Of a stretch of DNA of 64,000 bases, positions 1 through 7,662 are shown piece by piece (the stretch's first letter is position 1; every line of letters begins with the position of its first letter). The DNA lies in NCBI RefSeq assembly GCF_006716095.1, contig NZ_VFOK01000001.1, positions 1,085,375 to 1,149,374 of the forward strand, written 5' to 3'. Below the pieces are notes generated by a model that saw only the letters and a program-made list of their open reading frames with translations, was not told the origin of the DNA and made no database searches. Both the position numbers and the translations under genes were made by a program. The DNA is from Barrientosiimonas humi (lineage in GTDB: Bacteria; Actinomycetota; Actinomycetes; Actinomycetales; Dermatophilaceae).

Positions 1-37
1 TGCGCTCGTCGGGGCGGCGGATGGTGGCCAGCTTCAT
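1..37 (-). CDS. Fumarylacetoacetate hydrolase family protein (N-terminal fragment)
   Basis: Only the first 12 codons lie in the window, reading MKLATIRRPDER from an ATG at 37. A GAGGAGA ribosome binding site lies just upstream, and the ATG overlaps the stop codon of the gentisate dioxygenase gene (ATGA), so the two are probably translationally coupled. This start resembles that of fumarylacetoacetate hydrolase family enzymes. In gentisate pathways such an enzyme hydrolyses fumarylpyruvate or maleylpyruvate. The function is inferred from position and a very short sequence. Confidence 0.55.
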   Translation of the reverse strand, partial: MKLATIRRPDER

Positions 38-1170
38 CGGGTCTCCTCGCGGGTGGCGGTGGCAGTGGCAGTGGTGGTGGCGCGGTGCAGGTGCAGCCGC
101 TCGTAGATCGGGGTGTCCGCGAAGCGGAACAGGGTGGTCTCCTGCTCGGCGCCGACGGTCACCGGCGCCCACGACGGCACGACGAACAGGTCGCCGTCGG
201 TGAGGGTCCAGGTGGTGCCGGAGACCGTGACGGTCGCCGTGCCGGAGAAGACCTGCCATACGGCCGAGCCGACCTCGCGGCGCTCGGCGGTCTGCGCCCC
301 GGCGCGCAGCCGGTGCATCTCCAGCCGCATCGTCGGCAGCACGTCGGCGCCCGAGGTCGGGTTGGTGAACCGCACGGCGGCGTGGCCGGGCTCGACCACG
401 CCGGCGTGCCCGGCGTCCTCCAGCGCCAGCTGGTCGGCGAGCGCGGCGTCGGTGTGCTCCCAGCGGTAGGCCGCGAGCGGCGACGCGGCCGCGAACCGGT
501 CGACCTCGGTTAGCGGCAGCAGCCCGGGGTGACCCCACAGCTGCTCGGCGCGCGAGCGGGCGGGCACCTCGGTCGAGGTCACCTGCTCGGGCCCGAACTC
601 GAAGAACGAGGCGTCGGTCGCGTGCACGAACGGGATGTCCAGACCGTCCAGCCAGGCCATCGGCTCGGTGGCGATGTTGTGGTGGCCGTGGAAGCGCCAG
701 CCCGGCGTGAGCAGCAGGTCGCCGCGGCGCATCGCGACCGGGTCGCCGTCGACGACGGTCCACACGCCCTCGCCCTCGACGACGAACCGGAAGGCGCTCT
801 GGGTGTGCCGGTGCTCGGGCGCCACCTCGGCGGGGCAGAGGTACTGGATCGCCGCCCACAGCGTCGGCGTCGCGAACGGCGCCCCGCCGAGGCCGGGGTT
901 GGCGAGCGCGATCGCGCGGCGCTCGCCGCCGCGGCCGACCGGCACCAGCCGGCCCGACTCCTGCGCGAGCGGCAGCAGGTCCTGCCAGCGCCACGCGTGG
1001 GCGGCGGCGCCCGACCGCGGCTGCGTCGGCATCAGGTCGCCGATCTCGGTCCACAGGGGCACCAGCCGCTCCCGCTCGAAACCGGCGTACAGCGCGTCGA
1101 GCTCGGGGCTCGGGTCGGGCTGGGCCTGGGGCGGGGTCTGGTCAGCGGTGGGCTCGGTGTCGATCGACAT
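34..1170 (-). CDS. Gentisate 1,2-dioxygenase (bicupin, Fe(II))
   Basis: This 378-residue protein has the two-cupin layout of gentisate 1,2-dioxygenases, which open the gentisate ring to maleylpyruvate using Fe(II) and O2. The N-terminal cupin carries a probable metal site, H120-x-H122 followed by a VVEGEG stretch and a histidine cluster at 161-164; a second cupin fills roughly residues 270-365. Length fits the family (about 340-380). The ATG at 1170 has an AAGGAG site 5 bases upstream. It lies 10 bases after the transporter gene and overlaps the downstream hydrolase gene, so the three form an aromatic-acid operon. A 1-hydroxy-2-naphthoate or salicylate dioxygenase of the same family cannot be excluded. 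Confidence 0.85.
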   Translation of the reverse strand: MSIDTEPTADQTPPQAQPDPSPELDALYAGFERERLVPLWTEIGDLMPTQPRSGAAAHAWRWQDLLPLAQESGRLVPVGRGGERRAIALANPGLGGAPFATPTLWAAIQYLCPAEVAPEHRHTQSAFRFVVEGEGVWTVVDGDPVAMRRGDLLLTPGWRFHGHHNIATEPMAWLDGLDIPFVHATDASFFEFGPEQVTSTEVPARSRAEQLWGHPGLLPLTEVDRFAAASPLAAYRWEHTDAALADQLALEDAGHAGVVEPGHAAVRFTNPTSGADVLPTMRLEMHRLRAGAQTAERREVGSAVWQVFSGTATVTVSGTTWTLTDGDLFVVPSWAPVTVGAEQETTLFRFADTPIYERLHLHRATTTATATATREETR

Positions 1171-1180
1171 GGGGGCTCCT

Positions 1181-2503
1181 TCAGGTCGCCGGGACGGTCG
1201 GGGTGGTGGGCTCGGGGGTGGCGTCGGTGACGTCGGCCCGCTGGCGGCGGGAGATCAGGTGCAGCAGCAGACCGGCGATGGCGGCCACGGCCGCGAAGAC
1301 GACGAAGTTGGCGTCGACGCCCAGGTCGCGGGCGAGCATCCAGCCGCCCACCTGGGGTGCGACGACCGCGCCGACGCGGCCGACGCCGAGGGCGAAGCCG
1401 AGCGCCGCGCCGCGCACGGCGGCGGGGTAGCGGTCGGCGATCGCGGCGAGGATGAGGCACTGGGTGCCGTGCGTGCCGATGCCGGCGAGCACCAGCGCGC
1501 CGTACAGTCCGGCGAGCGGCAGCGTCGCGAGCGTGACGCCGAGCAGCGCGAGGCAGGCGACCAGGGCCGCGACGGCCGCCGCGCGCGCCGGGCCGAACCG
1601 CACCCCGAAGTACGCCGTGAGCAGCGACCCCAGCACCGCACCCAGGTTGAGCGCCAGCAGGAAGGTCAGCGCCGAGCCGAGCTCGTACCCGCTCTGCCGC
1701 ATCAGCTGCGGCAGCCAGGTGCCGAGGCCGTACCAGGTGAACAGGGTGGCCGCCGTCGCCAGCGCGAACAGCACCGACGGGGTGCGCAGCGGCCGGCGCA
1801 GGATGTCGCCCGCGGTCACCCGGTCGGCGTCGGCGGGCGCGGCCGGCGGGGCGGTGAGCCCGAAGCGCGCCTCGATCCGCTCGGCCTCGGCGACGCGCCC
1901 CTTGGCGCGCAGCCACACCGGCGACTCGGGCAGCCAGCGCACGGCGAGCGGCAGCACCACGACCAGGGCCAGGAGCGCGACCGCGAACATGGTGCGCCAG
2001 CCGTACCCCGGGATGACCCAGATGCCGAGCACGGCCGCGATCGAGCCGCCGATCGGGACGCCGGACATCATCAGGGTGGCGACGAGCGAGCGCCGGGCGG
2101 GGGAGGCGTACTCCGCGACGAGGGCGTTGGCCGACGGCACGAGGCCGCCGAGGCCGAGCCCGGCGAGGAGACGGAAGGCGCCGAACGTGCCCGGGGAGGG
2201 CGCGAGCGCGCACAGCGCGGTGAACACGGAGAACCAGACCGTGCAGCCCAGCACCGCGCCGCGCCGGCCGATGCGGTCGGCGAGCGCGCCCGCGGCGAGG
2301 GCGCCGAGGAGCATGCCGAGGAAGGCCAGCGAGCCCAGGAATCCGGCGGAGCTCTGGGTGAGCTCCCAGCCCGGCTCCTCGAGCAGGCGCGGCACCACGG
2401 TGCCGTAGACGATCAGGTCGTAGCCGTCGAAGACGACGATCAGCCAGCACAGCGCGGTGACGAGCAGGGCCGGCCGGGCCACGGGTGGGGTGGTCGGGGA
2501 CAT
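1181..2503 (-). CDS. MFS aromatic acid transporter (AAHS type)
   Basis: A 440-residue protein with about 12 hydrophobic segments. The first membrane segment carries D26-G27-Y28-D29, matching the DGxD signature of the aromatic acid:H+ symporter family (PcaK, BenK, GenK). A cytoplasmic loop of about 40 residues separates the two halves. The ATG at 2503 was preferred to an upstream in-frame start because the N-terminus then begins just before the first helix and a TACTCT hexamer (2511-2516) sits 7 bases upstream, suggesting a leaderless message. Co-transcription with the gentisate dioxygenase suggests gentisate or a related hydroxybenzoate as substrate. Confidence 0.83.
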   Translation of the reverse strand: MSPTTPPVARPALLVTALCWLIVVFDGYDLIVYGTVVPRLLEEPGWELTQSSAGFLGSLAFLGMLLGALAAGALADRIGRRGAVLGCTVWFSVFTALCALAPSPGTFGAFRLLAGLGLGGLVPSANALVAEYASPARRSLVATLMMSGVPIGGSIAAVLGIWVIPGYGWRTMFAVALLALVVVLPLAVRWLPESPVWLRAKGRVAEAERIEARFGLTAPPAAPADADRVTAGDILRRPLRTPSVLFALATAATLFTWYGLGTWLPQLMRQSGYELGSALTFLLALNLGAVLGSLLTAYFGVRFGPARAAAVAALVACLALLGVTLATLPLAGLYGALVLAGIGTHGTQCLILAAIADRYPAAVRGAALGFALGVGRVGAVVAPQVGGWMLARDLGVDANFVVFAAVAAIAGLLLHLISRRQRADVTDATPEPTTPTVPAT

Positions 2504-2562
2504 GGCGGGGAGAGTAGGTCGCTTCCCGACAGGCGGAATAGGATGTTCTGCTGTGAGGAACA
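2504..2562. promoter_or_regulatory. Divergent promoters and candidate IclR operators
   Basis: The 49-base gap between the transporter and iclR-type genes holds two outward -10-like hexamers: TACTCT on the minus strand (2511-2516) and TAGGAT on the plus strand (2539-2544). Two inverted repeats lie between and over them: TTCC-N8-GGAA (2523-2538) and TGTTC-N9-GAACA (2544-2562), the latter covering the regulator's start. Their position is what is expected of sites through which an IclR protein controls itself and the catabolic operon. The sites are seen; binding is inferred. Confidence 0.5.
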
Positions 2563-3296
2563 GACCGGCGTACGCCGTCGAGGCCGTCGACCATGCCCTC
2601 CAGCTGGCCACGCTGTTGCGTCAGGAGGGTTCGCTGCGGGTCACCGACGCCGCCGCCGCGCTCGGGGTGAGCCGCTCGACCGCCCACCGGCTCCTCGTGA
2701 CGCTGGTCTATCGCGACTTCGCCGAGCAGGCACCCGACCGGTCCTACCGCCCCGGCCCGTTCCTCGTGGCTGACCCCGGGCAGCAGCCGACCGCGCGGCT
2801 GCGAGCAGCCGCGCTGCCCTATCTCAACCAGGTCGCCGCGCAGACCGGCGAGTCGTGCAACCTGCAGGTGCGGGTGGGGGCGCGCACCAACGTGGTGGCC
2901 TACGTCGAGGGGCCCGAGGCGTTCAACGTCGGCGACCGCTTCACCCGCGAGTGGGACGCCCGGCTCACCTCGGCCGGGCGCATCCTGCTGGCCGAGCTCG
3001 GCGAGGACGAGCTCGGGCTGCTCTACCCCGACGACGAGCTGGGGGCCGCCGAGCGGCGCGCGCTGCGGCTGGAGCTCGAGCGCAGCAAGGCCCGCGGGTT
3101 CGCGATCAACGACCAGCTCACCGAGCGCGGCGTCGTGGCGGTCGCCGTGCTGGTGCGCACCCCGCAGGGCGCCCCGCTCGCGGGCCTCGCGCTCGCCATG
3201 CCCAAGCAGCGGTTCGAGGACAGCAAGCTCCCCACCTGGGTGGGGGCGCTGACCGCCGCCTCGGCCCTGCTGACGCGCGACCTGGACCGCGCCTGA
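2553..3296 (+). CDS. IclR family transcriptional regulator
   Basis: This 247-residue protein has an N-terminal winged helix-turn-helix (about residues 10-65; the recognition helix includes GVSRSTAHRLL) followed by a C-terminal IclR effector domain containing VRVGARTNVVAYVEGPEAF and the AINDQLTERGVVAVAV stretch typical of the family. It is transcribed away from the gentisate operon and very probably regulates it. A GTG at 2553 was chosen because the domain begins directly after it and a TAGGAT hexamer lies 8 bases upstream; a longer in-frame start at 2457 would run into the transporter gene. The effector is unknown. Confidence 0.87.
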   Translation: MRNRPAYAVEAVDHALQLATLLRQEGSLRVTDAAAALGVSRSTAHRLLVTLVYRDFAEQAPDRSYRPGPFLVADPGQQPTARLRAAALPYLNQVAAQTGESCNLQVRVGARTNVVAYVEGPEAFNVGDRFTREWDARLTSAGRILLAELGEDELGLLYPDDELGAAERRALRLELERSKARGFAINDQLTERGVVAVAVLVRTPQGAPLAGLALAMPKQRFEDSKLPTWVGALTAASALLTRDLDRA

Positions 3297-3322
3297 CCGC
3301 GCAGGGTCGGGGTGCGGCGACA

Positions 3323-4420
3323 ATGGCGCCCGTGCGCGTGCTGCTCGCCCCCGACCGATTCGGATCCCTGACCGGCGCCGAGGCCGCCTCGGCGCTCGCG
3401 GCCGGCTGGGCCGAGGCGGCCCCGGCCGTCGACACCGTCCGGCTCCCGCAGTCCGACGGGGGCCCGGGTTTCCTCGCCGCACTAGCGGTTTCGGTCGGCG
3501 GCGACCTCCAGATGCTGTCGGTCGACCGACCCGAGCGGGCGCTCTCGGTGCCGGTCCTGCGGGCGGGCGGACGGACGTACGTCGAGGCGGCGGAGGTCGA
3601 GCGCGCGGGCGAGGCCCTCGACACCGAACCGCTCGGCGCCACGCTGCGCACCCTGCTCGCCGCCGGCGCCGAGCACGTCGTCGTCGGGCTCGGCGGCCTG
3701 CGCACGCTGGACGGCGGACGCGGTCTGGTGCGCGGGCTCGTGGGGTCCGGCGGCGACGGCGGGTCCGGCCTCGCCGCCGCCCGCGAGCTGCTCGCGGGGC
3801 GCACGGTCACCGTCGCGGTCGACACCGACCGCACCCTGCTCGGCATGCAGGGCGCGAGCGCCACCGCCGTCGACACCCTCGGCCTGACCCGCGAGGCCGC
3901 CCAGGAGTCCGAGCGCGAGATGGGGGAGTGGGTCGACGTCGTACGCCGGGCGCTGCCACCCCCGCGCGACCTGATCAGCGGTCAGCAGCAGCGGCCCGAC
4001 CGGCTCCCCGGCGCGGGCGCGGGCGGCGGCGCGGGGTTCGTCCTCGCGGTGCTCGGCGCGAGCCTGCGCCCCGGCCCCGAGGTGGTCGCCGAGGCCACCG
4101 GGCTGGTCGAGGCGGCGCGGGCCAGCGGCCTGCTGGTCACCGCCACGACCGTGTACAACTGGCGCGTCCTCGCGCACAGCGTCGCCGAGCAGGTCGCGCG
4201 CGCCGCGACGACCCTGGCCGTCCCGGGCGTGCTGCTCGCCGACGAGGTCCAGGTGGGGCGGCGCGAGACGATGTCGCTCGGGTTCTCCGGCAGCTACGGC
4301 GTGCTGCAGCCCGGGCGGATGCGCCCGCGCGGCCACCGGTTCGACCCGGCCGAGGACGAGGCGGCGCTGCGCCGCCTGGCCGCGCGGGTCGCCGGGACCT
4401 GGACCCCCGCGAGGGGCTGA
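3323..4420 (+). CDS. Glycerate kinase family protein (atypical)
   Basis: A 365-residue protein of the type 2 glycerate kinase family (GarK-like), which phosphorylates D-glycerate to 2- or 3-phosphoglycerate. The N-terminus LLAPDRFGSLTGAEAASAL aligns with the usual APDSFKGSL start, and DGGPGF matches the conserved DGGEG. Two usual motifs are altered: the lysine of DSFKGSL is missing, and the GGSATNDGG segment reads GLGGLRTLDGG. The C-terminus keeps the YGVLQPG-like segment. Substrate and even catalytic activity are therefore uncertain. The start could be the ATG at 3323 or a GTG at 3332. It lies 110 bases upstream of erpA. Confidence 0.7.
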   Translation: MAPVRVLLAPDRFGSLTGAEAASALAAGWAEAAPAVDTVRLPQSDGGPGFLAALAVSVGGDLQMLSVDRPERALSVPVLRAGGRTYVEAAEVERAGEALDTEPLGATLRTLLAAGAEHVVVGLGGLRTLDGGRGLVRGLVGSGGDGGSGLAAARELLAGRTVTVAVDTDRTLLGMQGASATAVDTLGLTREAAQESEREMGEWVDVVRRALPPPRDLISGQQQRPDRLPGAGAGGGAGFVLAVLGASLRPGPEVVAEATGLVEAARASGLLVTATTVYNWRVLAHSVAEQVARAATTLAVPGVLLADEVQVGRRETMSLGFSGSYGVLQPGRMRPRGHRFDPAEDEAALRRLAARVAGTWTPARG

Positions 4421-4443
4421 CCGGGATCGGCCGGCCCACGACG

Positions 4444-4449
4444 TACAGT
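4444..4449 (+). promoter_or_regulatory. Candidate -10 hexamer of erpA
   Basis: TACAGT lies 81 bases before the erpA start and would give a leader of about 75 nucleotides. No convincing -35 element is visible. Similar hexamers precede many genes in this window. Confidence 0.3.
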
Positions 4450-4530
4450 GGAGGCACGGGCCGGGAACACATCCGGCACCACCCCGGTTGCACGTTGCGA
4501 AGACCGGCATCAGCGAGTGAAGGACGGCAC

Positions 4531-4908
4531 ATGAGCGTCGAGACCAACACCCCGACCACCAGCACCGGCACCCAGGAGAAGACCCACGGCGTCGAGCTCA
4601 CCCCGGTGGCCGCGACCAAGGTCAAGAGCCTCCTCGAGCAGGAGGGCCGCGACGACCTGCGGCTGCGCGTCGGTGTGCAGCCCGGTGGCTGCTCCGGCCT
4701 GATCTACCAGCTCTACTTCGACGAGCGCACGCTCGACGGCGACCTGACGCGCGACTTCGACGGGGTCGAGGTCGTTGTCGACCGGATGAGCAGCCCCTAC
4801 CTCGAGGGCGCGACGATCGACTTCGCCGACACCATCGAGAAGCAGGGCTTCACGATCGACAACCCCAACGCGGGCTCGTCCTGCGCCTGCGGCGACTCGT
4901 TCTCCTGA
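4531..4908 (+). CDS. erpA: Iron-sulfur cluster insertion protein ErpA (HesB/IscA family)
   Basis: A 125-residue A-type carrier that delivers Fe-S clusters to apoproteins in the cytoplasm. The three cysteines of the family are present: C54 in PGGCSGL, and C118 and C120 in SSCACGDSF at the C-terminus. The first 20 residues are a Thr/Ser-rich tail common in actinobacterial homologues. An AAGGA site lies about 10 bases before the ATG. It is followed by a hairpin and then by the adenosine kinase gene, an association also known in other actinobacteria. Clients may include the Rieske and other Fe-S proteins; that is inference. Confidence 0.93.
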   Translation: MSVETNTPTTSTGTQEKTHGVELTPVAATKVKSLLEQEGRDDLRLRVGVQPGGCSGLIYQLYFDERTLDGDLTRDFDGVEVVVDRMSSPYLEGATIDFADTIEKQGFTIDNPNAGSSCACGDSFS

Positions 4909-4938
4909 TCCCTCCCGTGCGCAGCGCGCACGACCCGC

Positions 4939-4973
4939 ACCGGCCCGCCCGCGACCTTCGCGAGCGGGCCGGT
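4939..4973 (+). terminator. Hairpin after erpA
   Basis: The inverted repeat accggcccgc / gcgggccggt (4939-4948 and 4964-4973) has a GC-rich inner helix and no real T-tract. It lies 31 bases after the erpA stop, where a terminator is expected. Confidence 0.5.
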
Positions 4974-5008
4974 TCGGTTGTGCAGCCGGTTCGGTTAGGG
5001 TCGCGCGG

Positions 5009-5989
5009 GTGAAGATCGCCGTGACCGGATCCATCGCCACCGACCACCTGATGACCTTCCGCGGGCGGTTCGCCGACTCGCTCGTCGTCGAGCAGCTCGA
5101 CAAGATCTCGCTGTCCTTCCTCGCCGACGGCCTGCAGATCCACCGCGGGGGAGTCGCGGCCAACATCGCGTTCGGGATGGCCCGGCTGGGGCGTACGCCC
5201 GTGCTCGTCGGCGCGGTCGGCGAGGACTTCACCGACTACCGCTCCTGGCTGGAGCGGCACGGCGTCGACTGCGAGTCGGTGCTGGTCTCCCAGACCCAGC
5301 ACACCGCCCGGTTCGTGTGCACCACCGACGACGACATGGCCCAGATCGCCACGTTCTACCCCGGCGCGATGTCCGAGGCCCGCGAGATCGAGCTGGCGCC
5401 GGTCGCGACCCGCGTCGGCGGGCTCGACCTGGTGATGGTCGGCCCGAACGACCCCGAGGCCATGCGTCGCCACACCGAGGAGTGCCGCACCCGCGGCATC
5501 CCGTTCGTCGCCGACCCCTCCCAGCAGCTGGCGTTCGCCGACGGCCCGTTCATCCGCAACCTCGTGGAGGGCGCGGACTACCTGTTCACCAACGAGTACG
5601 AGGCCGAGCTCACCGAGCAGAAGACCGGCTGGACCGCCGACGACATCCTCGACCGCGTCGGCACCCGCATCGTCACCCGCGGCAAGGACGGCGCGAGCAT
5701 CCTGCGCAAGGGCGAGCCGACGATCGAGGTGCCGATCGCCGACCAGGTCACCGCCGTCGACCCCACCGGCGTCGGCGACGGGTTCCGGGCCGGGTTCTTC
5801 ACCGGCCTGACCTGGGGCCTGGACCTGCAGCGCTGCGCCCAGGTCGGGTCCACGCTCGCGGCGTACGTCGTGTCCACCGTCGGCACGCAGGAGTACCACC
5901 TCACCCACGCCGACTTCCTCGCGCGGCTGCGCGAGGCCTACGGCGACGAGGCCGCCGACGAGGTCGCGCCGCACCTGAGCCCGGCATAG
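5009..5989 (+). CDS. adoK: Adenosine kinase (PfkB family, AdoK/CbhK type)
   Basis: A 326-residue ribokinase-family enzyme that phosphorylates adenosine to AMP. The N-terminus AVTGSIATDHLM and internal segments such as MAQIATFYPGAMSEAR, ANDPEAM-like PNDPEAM and HTEECR closely match my memory of M. tuberculosis AdoK (Rv2202c), the unusual PfkB-type bacterial adenosine kinase. Substrate-binding GG is in HRGGVAAN, and the anion hole and catalytic base are in DPTGVGDGFRAGF near the C-terminus. The GTG start at 5009 sits 7 bases after TAGGGT (4996-5001), so the transcript is probably leaderless. The aat gene follows 7 bases after the stop. Confidence 0.87.
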   Translation: MKIAVTGSIATDHLMTFRGRFADSLVVEQLDKISLSFLADGLQIHRGGVAANIAFGMARLGRTPVLVGAVGEDFTDYRSWLERHGVDCESVLVSQTQHTARFVCTTDDDMAQIATFYPGAMSEAREIELAPVATRVGGLDLVMVGPNDPEAMRRHTEECRTRGIPFVADPSQQLAFADGPFIRNLVEGADYLFTNEYEAELTEQKTGWTADDILDRVGTRIVTRGKDGASILRKGEPTIEVPIADQVTAVDPTGVGDGFRAGFFTGLTWGLDLQRCAQVGSTLAAYVVSTVGTQEYHLTHADFLARLREAYGDEAADEVAPHLSPA

Positions 5990-5996
5990 GACCGGC

Positions 5997-6680
5997 ATGG
6001 TCGAACCGCCGCCCTCGATCTGGAACCTCGCCGCGGCACCTCTGCGCGAGGGCGAGGAGGTCGTGGCCGTCGGCGGAGACCTGGAGCCCGGCACGCTGCT
6101 CGAGGCCTATCGCCACGGGCTGTTCCCGATGGGGCTCGGCCGGCACGGCACCCGGCCCATCGGCTGGTGGAGCCCGATCCGCCGCGGCGTGCTGCTGCCC
6201 GGCGACCTGCACGTCAGCCGTTCGCTGCGCCGCTCGGCCCGGCAGTTCCGGATCAGCGTCGACGAGGCGTTCGGGGCGGTGCTGTCCGGCTGTGCCGACC
6301 CCGCGCGCGAGGGGCGCTGGATCACGCCCGAGATCGCGGAGGCGTACGTCCGTCTGCACGAGCTGGGCTGGGCCCACTCGGTCGAGGTCTGGCAGGGGGA
6401 GCGCCTGGTCGGCGGGGTCTACGGCGTCGCCGTCGGCGGGCTGTTCGCGGGGGAGTCGATGTTCCACCGGGTGACCGACGCCTCGAAGGTCGCGCTGTGG
6501 GCGCTGACCGAGCTGTGCTTCGCCGACGGGGCCGCCGACCGGCTGATCGACGTGCAGTGGCAGACCGCCCATCTGGCCTCGCTGGGCATCCGCGAGATCT
6601 CCCGCGCGGACTACCTCACCCGGCTGTCGCGGGCCCTGGTGCTGCCCCTCCCCGCGACCCTCGCGACGACGGCGGGGTGA
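5997..6680 (+). CDS. aat: Leucyl/phenylalanyl-tRNA-protein transferase
   Basis: A 227-residue L/F-transferase that adds Leu or Phe to proteins with N-terminal Arg or Lys, marking them for ClpS/ClpAP-type degradation. Family motifs visible are the YRHGLFPMG segment near residue 40, WWSPIRRGVL, and GGVYGVAVGGLFAGESMF with FHRVTDASK in the GNAT-like C-terminal domain. The ATG at 5997 follows adoK by 7 bases, with a weak AGGA site overlapping the adoK stop region, so the two genes are probably one transcript. Length is normal. Confidence 0.93.
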   Translation: MVEPPPSIWNLAAAPLREGEEVVAVGGDLEPGTLLEAYRHGLFPMGLGRHGTRPIGWWSPIRRGVLLPGDLHVSRSLRRSARQFRISVDEAFGAVLSGCADPAREGRWITPEIAEAYVRLHELGWAHSVEVWQGERLVGGVYGVAVGGLFAGESMFHRVTDASKVALWALTELCFADGAADRLIDVQWQTAHLASLGIREISRADYLTRLSRALVLPLPATLATTAG

Positions 6681-6705
6681 GCGCCGGCAACGTCTGGCAC
6701 TCGGG

Positions 6706-6711
6706 TAGTGT
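6706..6711 (+). promoter_or_regulatory. Candidate -10 hexamer of ctaC
   Basis: TAGTGT ends 6 bases before a GTG at 6718. Transcription would start at about 6718. This allows either a leaderless start there or a 33-base leader with a GGAAGG site (6737-6742) feeding the GTG at 6751. Confidence 0.4.
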
Positions 6712-6750
6712 TCCCTTGTGCCCCATAAGGATCTGCGGAAGGTAGCCGAC

Positions 6751-7662
6751 GTGAGCCGCCCTCTCGACCGTTCGTCTCGACCGGCGGTGCGACGCCGGGT
6801 CGGCGCTGCTGGTCTCGCCGGACTGACGGCTCTGCTGCTGACCGGTTGTAGCGAGACGGTGAAGCGGGGCTTCCTGCCCAAGGGCGTCACCGAGAACAGC
6901 GACGACATCACCTTCTTCTGGAACGCCACCTGGCTGTGGGCGCTCGCCGTCGGCGTGCTCACCTGGGGCCTGATGTTCTGGTGCCTCGCGCGCTACCGCG
7001 CGAAGAAGGGTGACAACACCCTGCCGCCGCAGATGCAGTACAACGTGCCCCTGGAGATCCTCTACACCGTCGTCCCGGTGTTCATGGTCGCGGTGCTCTT
7101 CGGCAAGACCGTCGAGCTCGAGGAGAAGCTGCTCGACACCTCCCAGAAGCCCGACGTCACCGTCAACGTGGTCGGCAAGCAGTGGAGCTGGGACTTCAAC
7201 TACATCGAGGCCCGCACGTACGACTCGGGCGTCCAGGCCGAGCTGACCGGCAAGCCGGGCGTCGAGGAGACCCTCCCGACGATGTACCTCCCGGTGAACA
7301 AGCGGGTGGAGTTCGTGCTGACCTCGCGCGACGTCATCCACTCCTTCTGGGTGCCGCAGTTCCTGCAGAAGCTCGACATGGTGCCCGGTCGGGTGAACCG
7401 CTTCCAGGTCACCCCGACCGAGACTGGAACCTTCACGGGCAAGTGCGCCGAGCTGTGCGGCGCCTACCACAGCGAGATGCTCTTCCAGGTGAAGGTCGTC
7501 CCGCAGGCCGAGTACGACCGCCAGATGGCCACCTTCCGTGACCGCGGCCAGACCGGCTTCCTCAGCAACAGCCTCAACCGCTCGGGCATCGAGCAGGGGC
7601 AGCAGCAGTACCTCCCGCCGGGCGTGCGGGAGTCCGACGTGCGGGAAGAGGAGGGCAACTGA
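6751..7662 (+). CDS. ctaC: Cytochrome c oxidase subunit II
   Basis: This 303-residue lipoprotein carries the CuA centre of the aa3 oxidase and receives electrons from the QcrC heme domain. The N-terminus has a twin-Arg-rich start, a hydrophobic stretch and a lipobox ending LLTGC. Two membrane helices follow (about residues 50-70 and 90-110), then the cupredoxin domain with the CuA motif [12 protein letters not shown] near residue 245. The GTG at 6751 was chosen for the GGAAGG site 8 bases upstream; an alternative GTG at 6718 would add 11 residues. The stop codon overlaps the ctaD start (TGATG), so the subunits are coupled. Confidence 0.93.
   Translation: MSRPLDRSSRPAVRRRVGAAGLAGLTALLLTGCSETVKRGFLPKGVTENSDDITFFWNATWLWALAVGVLTWGLMFWCLARYRAKKGDNTLPPQMQYNVPLEILYTVVPVFMVAVLFGKTVELEEKLLDTSQKPDVTVNVVGKQWSWDFNYIEARTYDSGVQAELTGKPGVEETLPTMYLPVNKRVEFVLTSRDVIHSFWVPQFLQKLDMVPGRVNRFQVTPTETGTFTGKCAELCGAYHSEMLFQVKVVPQAEYDRQMATFRDRGQTGFLSNSLNRSGIEQGQQQYLPPGVRESDVREEEGN

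Noticed and set aside
635-2773. Long plus-strand frame across the gentisate dioxygenase and transporter genes
   Set aside because: It is antisense to two family-assigned genes and consists of repetitive charged residues.
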